DNA of 64,000 nt from Adineta vaga (Eukaryota > Rotifera), in NCBI GenBank assembly GCA_021613535.1, contig CP075493.1:1550001-1614000 (forward strand), read 5' to 3'. A program made the position numbers and the translations under genes. Below are positions 47,192 to 59,028 of this stretch, in pieces. Each line of letters starts with the position of its first letter. Position 1 is the first letter of the stretch. The notes beneath the pieces were generated by a model. It saw nothing but the letters and a program-made list of their open reading frames with translations, was not told the origin of the DNA and did no database searches.

Positions 47192-50022
47192 TGTGGTTGA
47201 TGAGAAGAGATTTGTAATTTGAACTGATTATCGACATCGGTTTATATAGAGGTGAACGCAGCTGACTAAAAGCAATAGTTCAAGTCAGATAATTCTATAG
47301 TCAGTACTGTTTGATTCTGTTCGACAAAGAACATGTATAGTGTGAAAGTTCTAGAACAGAAGAAATAATCGTGTCATATCCCTGGATATAATGAAAACAG
47401 ACAAATACGACGGTTCACTTGTATCTTATTTTGTCGAATCCATTGTTACTACCGTCTATAGAAACAAAAAGAGAAACTTCGTACTCAATAGTCGGTTTGG
47501 TTACATCACATTTTGACGTCGAATAAGTGCAAAAAATCGAAAGTTTTTTTTACCGAATAAATTAATTTTACTAGTAAATTTCTTGTAGATTATATTAAAT
47601 AAAAATCTTCCATCCTAATTTGATGGATGATTGATGGGAATATTAATGAATTTAAGCAAGCTTATCTTTCCGTATGCATATTGAACAATGCTTCAAAAAT
47701 TAGATTTAATAGAATATTCCAGATAAAACTTCATTAATCAGCTTGAACATGAAATTTTTTGAAACAAAAAAATGAGCAAAATTAATTTCAAACTGTACGT
47801 TTGGAGTACACAATCAAAAAAATTTCTTCCTGGTTTTTGATTTTATCATCAAGTAGATTTCTTTTGAAGTATATTTTCAAAAAGATAAGTTAAGTAAATC
47901 AAGGGTATAGAAAGAACTTATATTAGATCATAAGAAAAGTAGGATCCTACTCGATCTTCTTTCTTGTCTCTTCTCTCAATCCTCTTCAATTAACAATTCT
48001 ATATGATAAAATTTCAAGATTAATTATTCTTCGTTAGATAATTGTTTATCTCATATTTCAAGTATCAGATATAGGATTATATTCATGAATAAGTTCTTTC
48101 AAAATCAATGGTTACAATTGCTTTTGACATTTATGAAAATCATGATCTAACATATATACTCATTCATTCATTCATTTTGTTCATAAATAATCAATCAGTT
48201 CGATTGTTTGAAGTATATTTTTAATTTTTCAATTAAATAAAAATTAATTAAATTGACGTGAAGAAATGTAATCTTTTAACAAGCTTATGTACTTGAAATC
48301 TAGGATTGACGCACGCATGAGACAGAAAGATTCAACTTGATCATGCACAAATGACATTTTATTAATCTGATTATCGTTAAGTAAAAATATTCAAACGTGT
48401 CTTGAACTTTTACAAATTTGTTTTTGTCTTTTTTTTCTACAAAAATTTAATGATGTAAATTCAACAATTATTGGTTCCTTGTTTTTTTCTTCTTCTTCTT
48501 CTTCTTCATAATTAAACATTATCATAGAAAGATAACATGCAGTATGAAAGAAAGAAAGGCTAATGGCAAGATTCAGGCAAATGAATGAGAAGACATTAGA
48601 TACTCTCGTTAAATAAGCGGAAGTTGATAATGTGTAGAAACATAGATTTTTCAATTACAAGTCGTTGTATTTCTTCTTCTTCTTCTTCTCTATTATCATG
48701 ATAATTAACGGATAGTTATACGCCTTTTTGAAGAACGCCTCATCATTTCTACGTCTGTTATTCTCTAGAGAATTACATATATTACTTCACTACTCGACCT
48801 AACCATTGTCTTATATTTGGTTTTGTAAAACCAAGAAGAAACTAACGTTAATTATTTATTATTCGAATAGAATTTCTGACGATGAAGATGAGAAACTAGA
48901 AAACAACATTTCAATGACGATCGTCTATTTTTCTTTAAATCCTAATATTATAATTGAGAAAAGATCAAAGCATTATTGTTTTTCTCATTTGCAAATTAGA
49001 TTTTTTTCAGGTAATTTTCATTTTCGAATGAAATTATCTGGAAAAAAAGCCCTGTTTCTTTTCTATCATCATACGCAACATATTCTATAGTAAACAAAGA
49101 AGGAACAAGTATTTCTGGATAGAATTCTTTGATTCTTAGACTATGAATAACCTATTATCTAAACCTACTAGATTGAATAATCAATATTCAAACATTGAAT
49201 CCGTATGTAGGCGTCTATGTGTAGGAGAAATAGTCTTTTTTAAGAATTTCTTGTCATTATATAGAAAATATAGATTTGTTTGATCTATTTTCCATATATA
49301 TATACATTTGATAATCAGACAACGAGCTTGTGGAAGATCTAATCTTATCAATAGATTTGTGAAGAGAATAGAAAGGAAGTACATGTAGAAAAATTTTGTA
49401 CGTGACAGAGTTGTTTTTGTTTCCTCATTCTTGTTTTCTTCTTTGTAATGTAACAGTATGTGTGAAAATACTCAAATGTTAAGATCACTTTTCTGCTAAT
49501 GAATTTCCTGAATTTATATATCTGCTCTTGTATTTCTTTATCTAGATAAATATTTCTAGTCATTCCTAGATTTGACATATCGATGTAACATTCCACTCGT
49601 TTTTTCTTTCATTTTTTCCGTAGGTGAGGAAAGTAGGTAATGTGATGAACTAAAGAAAGATAGTTTTGTTTGTTTTTTTCTATGTTTATATATAAAATGG
49701 TAATCATAATCATGATTCTTTTCTCCAAAGTCATTAACAAGCTAATCAATTCTGACTTTGTAATTGTCTATGAGGGAGGACAAGAGAAAAATGAGAAGAA
49801 AAATATTTCGATGACAATAATGATCATATGCTTGAGTAGATGAACATGCTAAACAAGTTAATAAGGACAAAAGAAGAGAAAGAAGATCTTTGTTATTGAT
49901 GTTTCTCTTCTTTCTTTTTTTTTGTTTTTATCAAAAGCAAATGACATTAATATTGTAGGTTGTCCTCATCCTTTTTATCATTTTTGTTTCCTCTTCATCA
50001 TCATCGTTATTTACTTGTCGAA
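47192..50022. other. Long intergenic region with TTC repeats
   Basis: The largest gene-free stretch, 2.8 kb, between the divergent macroglobulin and cysteine-rich secreted genes. It holds a TATA-like site near the macroglobulin start and (TTC)n runs at about 48488-48507 and 48670-48690. Open frames here are short and low-complexity. Confidence 0.5.
47241..47250 (-). promoter_or_regulatory. TATA box of the macroglobulin gene
   Basis: On the minus strand this reads TCTATATAAA, 50 bp before the ATG at 47191, the position expected for a core promoter with a short leader. Strong secreted-protein genes often have a TATA box. Confidence 0.55.
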
Positions 50023-51134
50023 ATGAAATCTCAAATGCTCACTTTACTATTATTGACTATCGGCGCCCATTTACTACAATCTACGCATCAAGTAATTTGC
50101 ATAAGTTTACTTTTATTTCTCATAATTTCTGTTTCTCTTCGATTTAGTATCGTCCTCGAAAACGTGAAATAACTGAATATGATGTATGTCATTCGAAGAA
50201 TTCCATAGGAAATCAATTTGTTTTGTATTTATTTAGTTAACTAATTTTATTGTCGGTAGTTGCTCTGCTGATCAGGTTGACACGATCATCCAAAATCTTT
50301 GTGATCAAACATTACAATCGGCACTTATGGGTGTAAGTTTTTATTTTTATCGTTGATTGATATTAAGAAGCTCATCAATGGATTATTTCATTTAGCAATT
50401 TCCATTCTTATTATTTTATTGTAAGGAAATCGGTTCCGGAAATCGATATTGTGACAATCTCAATCGTTATATACTTGCAATGAAAAATGTTGGAACTAAA
50501 GTATGTTAAATCTTTTCATTTATTGAATAGTTCTATGATTTATTATTGATTCATAGAGATTTGTATCTCGTCGATTTGTACGAACAATTGATGAAAATAA
50601 TAAATCATCTCGAGAAACCCAGGAGAATCATGCCAATACAGATGTATGTATATAGAAATACCGACATAAACATTTGAAAAAGAAATGTTCAATATATTTA
50701 GCTCGAAGAGAAATTAATTCTACGACTATGTATGACAAAAATGGACAAAAGTTCAATGAGAGTGCAACGTATGTGCAATCAAACATTAGACGCAATTGAA
50801 CAAGGAGTATGATAAATTAGATGCTTTAGTTTGCATTTTCTGAATGATTAATATGCATCTTTCTCTATTTATTATTCAGCGATATCCTGAAATTAAACAA
50901 TTTTGCAAATCTCAACCCGGTTCCGACTATTGCCATGATGTTCTATCATTATCCTCAATAAACTCTCGACCATCATCCAAAGAATCGTCATCTTATTTCT
51001 CATCGTTACGTTCACATGCACCTGATAGTCATCTTAAGTCCGTACCATTTGAATCTTTGAAAATGTCTGACGTCGACTCGGTCATTGATCAACAAAGGAT
51101 GAATAAAAACACAAATAAATTATCATTATTATAA
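50023..51134 (+). CDS. Secreted cysteine-rich protein with a duplicated four-Cys module
   Basis: Unrecognised family. Seven exons, all introns phase 0, give 250 residues. A signal peptide (MKSQMLTLLLLTIGAHLLQS) is followed by a furin-type PRKR site. Module A (exons 50237-50332 and 50396-50500) has Cys at the positions C-x12-C-x18-C-x9-C, containing CDQTLQSALMG then FYC and YC. Module B (exons 50702-50806 and 50880-51134) repeats this as C-x14-C-x18-C-x8-C, containing CNQTLDAIEQG then FC and YC. In both, the intron falls right after the Gly of the QTL helix, so the exon pair was duplicated. Between them lies a basic linker (KRFVSRRFVR), and after them a Ser-rich tail. A prohormone or secreted effector is possible; no homologue is recognised. 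Confidence 0.82.
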
Positions 51135-52567
51135 TCAACACGAAAAAAAAAGAAATCGATGTGTAAAAGAATCTTTTGTGTCTTCTCATTCTCTCTTCAG
51201 TTTTCAAAGGCGTCATCATCATATGAAATAAGAAAAATATAATAAAGAAGTGTCCACGTACAGCAAAAAAAAGAAATATATTGTTTAATTTTCGTCAAAT
51301 CTTTGTTCGAGTCATCCTCCGGTATTCAAGCTTTATGAGATTAAAATAAACAATCATAGAGATTAAATACCAAAGAGGCAACTCGTCCAAAAGAAAAATG
51401 AATTATCTATTGTAATGTCTCGTTGATATATATATTTATATATCATTGGAATAAGAAGAAAATGAAAGAGTATTAAAGAAATAAGAGAGTACTGCACACA
51501 CACACAAGTTGAAAATGATGCATATTCCAAGACATTTTTTTTCTACTTTTCTTGCTTGTTCGTCGTTATTACCATTGGTAAATAGAGTTTCAATAGAACT
51601 AATTCTATGTCCATCACACTGGGTGTCTTTAAACTATTCTATACTTGAATGTTTGCGTATGTATATATATATATATGCCGAATTCGTTCATAGTATATTT
51701 CTTCTCTCTTTCTCTCTTGTTGAAAACGATTATTTTTATTCGAGTATATTTCGACCTGTTGAGAGAAGAAAAAAAGAAGAAAGAATTTGATTTTATTCTT
51801 TGATTATAATAGGTCTCTATTGTTGTTATCAACAGAACATTAGACAGAAGAGAAGTAATATATGATTGTTCTTAAATATTTAATTCAATGTGACAAATGT
51901 ATAATACATACTCGAGAAGAAAAAAAGAACGAATAAGACAGAATAATAGTCATACTTATTGTTTCTTGATTCAAAAATGCATTTATTGAATAGAGAAACA
52001 TCGAACAGAGAACGTTTACAAAAGAAAATGAAATAGCAAATTCACTTTTGATGTACATACATATAATACTAGTTCACATATAAAGAGAAACGAAAAAAAA
52101 AAGTATGGCACGATGTATCGAGTTGATTAACAAGAATACAAAAGAGAACTTTTCACGATTCATGAAATATAAATGTTTAACATCGTTTTAAGAACAGACA
52201 AAGACAATTAGTGGGTGTGGGTGGTGTTTTTCTTCTTCTTCTGTATTGTAAATACTGTCGTTTGAGCAAAATTGATGATAAATATAAGAAATATATAAAG
52301 AAAAGAATTCGTTGATTGATTTTTCTCAACTAAAAATGGAAAAAAATGTCTTGTTGGTGAAATTGTTTTAAAATTATCGATTAGAATTATTGAGAGAAAT
52401 AATATTGCAAAAATTCAACAAAAGATGCATTGACAATTTCAAGAAATAAACATCTGAAGAGTCGACTGATAATTGGAAGGAGATTTATGATGGTGTATTC
52501 ACTGATTTTCTATAAAAAAAATATAAATTTCAAAAGAATTATGTTCAATTCAAGAATATTATTCAAT
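51135..52567. other. Convergent 3' intergenic region
   Basis: 1.4 kb between convergent stops. Contains a (CA) run near 51495-51506, an AT run near 51661-51676 and GAA-rich patches. No gene seen. Confidence 0.55.
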
Positions 52568-55085
52568 TTACTGTAAGGATCGTTGTTTTTCTTTTTCTAA
52601 AATAGTACCCGGTGGTTCACATTCAAAGGATGCAAGCATCAAAGCTAGAAGAACAATTGAGAATTTATCAAATCAATTCATTCTTATCGAACTTACAATC
52701 TTCATTGAACGTTGGAGACGTAATTATATAATTAATTATCTCATCATTACGTTCAAAGGAACACTGAAAACAAAAAATCCAAGAATGTTTATTTCTCGAG
52801 AGAATGAATTCGATATATTCGAAATAAACTTACTTTACTCTGTTTACATTGCACAAATTCTTCGGAAATAAATTTTGCCATTGAATAATATTTCTAAAAA
52901 AAAACGAATGAAAATCGATGTTTTTTTGACGAAAAAGAAAGAATTTTAACCTTTAAATTTATTCCACTATCTGGTGTATAATCTTTACTATGAGTTTTAA
53001 TAAAATAAACATCTTGTAAAATAATACTTGTAAATGGTATAACAATCTTATCGGTTATCCAACCATGTTTATCGGCTTCTTCCATTGCGACTTTAAGAAT
53101 TAAACGATAAGTTGCGAAGTTTTTCGAAACATTCATATACTGTTCTAATTGTTGAAATTTATCTAATTGAATTTTTTCCCACTAAAATTCATCAATGAGA
53201 GAAATAGAAATGAATGAGAATAATTTTTTTTTTAAAACTTACAGTTTTTCTTAATCGTCGAACAGGTTGCATATTTAAACCACCTGAAATACGAAAAGAA
53301 AGGAAAATTCAAAAACTATTTTTCTTATTACAAAATAAATTAACATTTGTTTGATCAAATCTATTGACGAAAGTTCATATCTGATACAATTCTTTATCTT
53401 TCTTATCATACATATAATTAACTGAATGAACAAATGTCAGATCCTATCATTCAAATTATGAAGACGAAAAGAAGAAAGAAGCGAAGTCGAACTTACCAAG
53501 TATTCCAATCATTGAATTGAAATTATGTAATCGAAAACATTCATAAGCAGCATCAATAAAATAATTTATTAATCGTACACGTGAACGTCGTTGAGTATGT
53601 TTAACAATTTCTGTTGTAATGAAAAATGTTAAACGATTAAACCATTGAATATAAGCTTCAAGACAAAAGGTTAATTTTTTATCATGAACTAATTTATGAG
53701 ATTTAATATTCGAATTTTCTCCATCAGATGTTATTTGTTCTGATTCAAAATTTCTTGATGGATGTGCACGTGCTTCTTCAGATGCTAATTTCATAATGAA
53801 ATATTGAATTAATTCTTCAGCACCAACTGGTTTTAATCTATCCTACAAAATCAAATCAATAATTCAATTTCGAAGAAACAACAAAAAAAAACAAGTCTCA
53901 CAAACCAGTTCAATATGAGTTAATTGTTGAGCAAATATAATAGCAGTTGGACATTCATTCATAATATCCGTCTAAAGAAAGAATATTAGTTAATAAAAAA
54001 AAAGGATCTATTACTTACAACTAAGGCTAATTGTGTTAGATTATACATAGCTTTTTTATTCAATTGTCGAATATATTCTTCATAGAAATCTAAAGCTTTT
54101 AACTGAAAATGTCAAATGTAAAATTTTGAATTATTATTTTTTAGAAAATTTTACTTTTGAACGAAGTTTTTTATAGATATGTTGTACATCAGATTGTAGT
54201 GTTGGCTCGAATGATGTAATCTTTTTAAATAAATCTTCTAATTGTGATATCATTTCATTATTACGAAAATCATATGGAAATGTTCGTGTCCATTGTGATA
54301 AAACATAAAGAAAATTATTCATTGTACGAATACTTCGTTCCTATTCAAAGAAAATCATTAATTAAATTGACATATTCATTGTTCTACATACATGAGTCAT
54401 ATTTGTTATTGATTTGATTGTTAAACGTGCTAATTGATTGAATAATAAACTTGGTCGAATATTCATTCGTGAACATAGAAGGATTGGATAAATAAATGAT
54501 TGCTAAAAATAAGAAGTTTAACAACCAAAAAAATGAAAAGATTTTTGTAAACCTTTGGAATATAAGTGTCGGTTGGAACTAATCGTTGAATAAGAGAATC
54601 CATTGTATGATGAGAATAATCAAGTGAAAGATCACCGTCCATTGTGTCCGGAGAAGGACTTGTTAATACCACTGTATTGTCTGTCGAAGGCTAAAAAATA
54701 AAATGTAAATATCATACATTTTGAATAGGTAAAAACCATGTATAAGAAGTGAGAATGAATCACACTTCGGAAGTTATGCTAATTACTTGATATGGAGATG
54801 AAGATCGATTTGTTTGAGTTCCTGGTACGACTAAAAATGTTGGATCAATTTGACCATTTGGTTTAGTTGACATTGGCCGTTCAGATAGATTTGATCCTGG
54901 TGATTGTGTATATGGATATTGTAAACTAGAATTTGTCGATACAGAATTGGGATGTTGATTTGTGACTGGATTCGATCGAACTCGTGCATGTATATTATCA
55001 TAATAAGCTAGTGTAGCTGCGCTAGAAGTTTCAAAATTATATACATTTGCATTTGTCGATTGTTGTGAATAGTTATTTGTATACA

Positions 55086-55116
<31 letters not shown>

Positions 55117-55284
55117 AAGTTCATTAATCTGTTGGGAATTGTTATAATTCTGTCTTGTATATGGATTTAGATGTGAATTAGGTGTAAATGTTGATGGATA
55201 ATGATTTTGATAAGATTGATGTATGGGACCATTGCCAGTATAGAATCCTGCAGATGGATCATATCCATACATTAAGCCATTCAT
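52568..55284 (-). CDS. RASGEF1: Ras guanine-nucleotide exchange factor, RASGEF1 family
   Basis: Activator of Rap2/Ras-type GTPases. The N-terminal 170 residues are disordered, Asn/Gln/Ser-rich, with a run of ten Gln. The RasGEF N-domain starts TMDSLIQRLVPTDTYIPK and continues IYPILLCSRMNIRPSLL and LSQWTRTFPYDFRNNEMI. The catalytic CDC25 domain has AQQLTHIELDRLKPVGAEEL, EAYIQWFNRLTFFITTEI, YFIDAAYECFRLHNFNSMIG, GGLNMQPVRRLRKTWEKI, and DKIVIPFTSIILQDVYFIK. The last exon gives the family's end (MLASFECEPPG with EKEKQRSL). At least ten short-intron exons; stop TAA is at 52568-52570. The ankyrin-repeat gene stops 331 bp upstream on the same strand. Confidence 0.93.
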
Positions 55285-55615
55285 AATTACCTATGAAAAC
55301 AGAAAAAGAAAATGATTAAAAAGATTTTCTTGTTTATTCTTTCTCGTTTCATTCTGTAAAACAAAAACACAACAATTTTTGTTTTGTGTTTTTCTCTATT
55401 TAATATAAAGAAAAATCATTACATTCGTTTCATTGATTCACTTTAAAACGAAGAACATGAACAAATATGACAGAATGTCTTTTGTTGCAATCATTCAAAA
55501 TACACATACATTTAGATTATATACAAGAAGAAAAGAACACAAGAAGCATGACAATATGTGAAACGAAAATGGACGGATAAGAAAAATTTTAAAAAAAAAG
55601 AAGAAAAGAATTTGA
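55285..55615. other. Spacer between ankyrin and RASGEF1 genes
   Basis: 331 bp on a same-strand boundary. No TATA box or gene seen; it may contain a promoter or be an intercistronic spacer. Confidence 0.45.
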
Positions 55616-58249
55616 TTATTGAAATTTTGAGCGTTTATCATTGCCATTGGACGATTTCATATCTCGATTTCCTCCACCACCAGTACTCGTACCGGCACTT
55701 GTCTCTTCTGATTTATCAGATGATATATCATCAATAACATTTTGTAATTGATCTGTCGTTGAACGATATGAATATTTTTTATTCATTCCATCAATTCCAT
55801 TGTTTAATGGTATAAGTTTCTTTTTATAAAGATGAGATTTTACTGGTGATTGTTTATTATTTGTCACATCTTCGAGAGTTTTGGTTGATGAAAATGCTGT
55901 AGAATAATCATCTGCATAAGATGAAGTTGATTTTGCACTATGTATGGGTTTTAAACGACCACTTGGTGGTCGTATTGTATTTGATGTTGATAGAGAAGTA
56001 GAAAAATAAATTTCAGGTGTATTTTGTTGTTGTCTTCGAAAGACTTTTTGACCAGCAACAGTTAAATCCAGTGTTGGAATAGATTCTGTTGAACTCGATT
56101 TTGAACCTGATTTAAGTCGACTTGTTGCCGATTGATTTCCATTACTTGATCCAATACGATTCGATGATGGTTGAAGAAATTCTTTATTATTCGTAGAACG
56201 ATTGGTTTGTTTTGAAACATGTGAAAAAGCGGATTGAATTTGAGCATCAAATGCACGGTAATCATCATGTGCTAAGTTTTTATTTGATTGTTTCGCATGT
56301 TTGTAAACTGGACGATGAAACTTACCATTTGATTGATCATCATTATGACGTGTTGACAGTCGAGAATTAGGTCGTTCATATTGTCGAAATGAATGATCGT
56401 CTTCACTATTATGACCTTCGAGACTATTACCTTCATCATCCTTCTCCTCCTCATCTTCCTCTTCGGAATGAGGTGAATTTGTTCGGATATGATTGATCTG
56501 TGGTTTAGTTACATTGACTACGGAACTATTGGGTGTTGTTGTGCTTCTTCGAGGTTTAATAGGTGGTGCAAGTAATGAACTATTGATTGTTGACGATGAT
56601 GAAGGTGGTCGAAAACGTTGTTGATTTATCTCATCTTGATTATTATCTTCATCATCATTCAATCGAATGAATGATGATGATGAATTAATTGAACGAGAAA
56701 TTTGTTCATTGGAAAGAATTGGCGATCCGGAATTGGGTATTAGCACTGATTCATTTAATGAACGACGACCATTACGACGAACATATGTTGCATGACCATT
56801 CATGGGTGGCGCAGGAGTTACATCATGACTATTGAATTTCATTGTATTATTAATTGTAAAACTATGCATAGTTGATGATCGACTTTGAGAATGTGAAGAA
56901 TTTTTCTCGCGTAAATAAACTTCAAAAACACTGCGACAAAAATAAAGACCACGATTTTGAGCGTAATCAAATGATGAAATCCCTTGTATATCTACATATA
57001 CAATAGAAAAAAGAACGAATAGGAAAGATTTTCTATCATACCTGTCAAATGTGGATCAGCTCCATGATCTAATAATTCTTTTAATACTCTTGCATGTCCA
57101 TGTTTAGTTGCTAAATGAAGAGGACTTTGTCGAGATTTATCTCCATCATGAATATATGTTGAATTTTGATTGGTTTGTTCACTTGTTTCGAAGATAAGAC
57201 GACAAGCAGGAACAGAACCTTGTTCAGCAGCAACATGTAAACATGTTCTTCCATCATTATCTCGATAGAATATCGATTCTGATGATAATAAATATTTTAA
57301 ACATTCTAATGGTTCAGTTTTTCTCACACTATGATGAATCCATGTTCGTCCGTCATTATCTGTTTCGATTACATCATTCATATAACGAGATAATTCCTTT
57401 GAATAATTAGAAAAGAACAAGATTTATGTAATTAAAATCATTAAAACGAAATCTTACCTGGAAATGTTCATAACGATCCAGATGACATGCCCACATAGCT
57501 GGTGTCATACCATCGATATCTTTTATATGAATATCAATATTAGATTCAATTAAGAGTTTCAAACAATCAGTATTTTCTGCTAAAATAGCCCAATGTAATG
57601 GTGAACGTAAATGAACATCTTGTTTGGTTACATCAGCATTATTTTCTAATAGAATTCTTACTATTTCAACATTACAATGTTGTCCTTCATCAGGATAACA
57701 TGCACGATGTAAACATGTTGACCCGTCATTTGCTTGAAAATCAATTTTAACAAATGATTTACATTCATTTAATAAATAACGTAAAATATGAATTTGTTGA
57801 TATTGAACAGCATAAGTTAATAAATCTCTTCCGAATGAATCAACACAATCGATTAATTCCGAATCAGAATTTAATAATTCTTTAACATATCGTAGATCAC
57901 CTTCACGAACAGCAACAATAATCGGTGATAAATTAAGAAAACTATTGAGAGAATGTTTTGGAAGAGTTTGTTTAACTTTATTTGATTCAACATCAATCCA
58001 TGGCCATTCAAATTTATCTGGTGCTTCACGAAATGGTGTTAATGGACTTAAACCACGTTCAATCGTCCACTGTAATGGCTTTTGTTCTTTATCACGTTTC
58101 TGTAATATTAAATAATATTGTTGTAAAAAATGAAGACCATGTAATAAAGTATCACGTAAACGTGAACTTGTCTCTTCATCAGGTAATTTAAGTAAAAATT
58201 CAAGTATTGTCGATGATGTCTTCTGAAAATCTTTCCGTTTAATAGCCAT
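55616..58249 (-). CDS. Ankyrin-repeat protein with long disordered tail
   Basis: About 850 residues in at least three exons (58249 to about 57460, about 57397-57043, about 56991-55616). After a roughly 100-residue N-terminus come eight or so ankyrin repeats. Clear examples are SPIIVAVREGDLRYVKELL, DGSTCLHRACYPDEGQ, SPLHWAILAENTDCLKLLI, DGMTPAMWACHLDRYEHF, DGRTCLHVAAEQGSVPACRL and SPLHLATKHGHARVLKELL. The C-terminal half is Ser/Asn-rich with an acidic run (EEEDEEEKDDEG), with no ordered domain seen. The ankyrin array resembles the inversin/ANKRD55 type in its SPLHWA and MWAC motifs, but no IQ motif is found, so I give no symbol. Such proteins are scaffolds; this one's partner is unknown. Confidence 0.82.
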
Positions 58250-59028
58250 GATATATCTGCATGTACAGAATGAAATTTTTCTTCATCTATAACACCCACA
58301 TCTGTAATATAAACAGAGATACCTTTCTATCAAGGAACAAATAGCAACGTAAGTAAATAATCATATTGATGATTACCATACAGAAAAAAAAATGTCACAA
58401 AGAAAGAAAAACGCAAGTGAAAGTATATGAACTATAAAATTTTATTATCATCATTTTCATTGCACAAGAGATGTTCAACTGAAAAATCAATATATGAGAG
58501 AGTGAGAGAGAGAAAACCAAGAATGTTCAATAAAGTAACACTTACTCTAATCAAATATATGTAGAAGAATATAAGTATTAAAAAGATACATATATACATC
58601 GAAGTAGAAGAGAGACATAGACATGTATATGAACAATCGCGATGAACTTTCAAAGTTAATCGTTAGACCGATGAGATGAGGTAGAGCGTGCACACATGTT
58701 GTCGTGGTTGGCATGCGAGTAGAACGAGAGAAAACAACAAAGTTGAAATACGAAACTTTTTTTTTTCTTTTCTCGCTTTCTTTGACTCAATTTTTTTTCA
58801 CACACACACACACACAATTGTTTGAGTGTCGTTATGATGCAGGAGACTACCTTACTTCTTCGCTTTCTATATTAAAAGAAGAAGAAGAAGAAGAGAGAGA
58901 AGAAAAAAACACACACACACATACGAGTAATACAAAGCATGAAATAAAAAACTGTTCACTGACCAATTTCCAGTTCATGAAAAGAAAAAGGTGAAAAAGT
59001 TTAATCTAAAATGAAATCAAACTGATAA
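58250..59028. other. Intergenic with simple repeats
   Basis: Holds (CA)n at about 58799-58817, (GAA)n at about 58876-58893 and another (CA)n at about 58909-58921. It separates the ankyrin gene's 5' end from the MICU1 3' end, so it should include the promoter of the ankyrin gene. Confidence 0.55.
58799..58921. repeat. Cluster of (CA)n and (GAA)n microsatellites
   Basis: Two CA runs flank a GAA/GA run within 125 bp, in the upstream region of the minus-strand ankyrin gene. These are simple replication-slippage repeats. Confidence 0.85.

Noticed and set aside
48391-49090. Two frames of 87 and 94 codons in the long intergenic region
   Set aside because: One is built on a GAA/TTC run; neither has homology-like blocks or splice continuity.
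52205-52230. TGTGGG-like motif resembling the telomere repeat reported for bdelloids
   Set aside because: Only about two units, in the 3' flank of RASGEF1; too short to be a telomeric tract.
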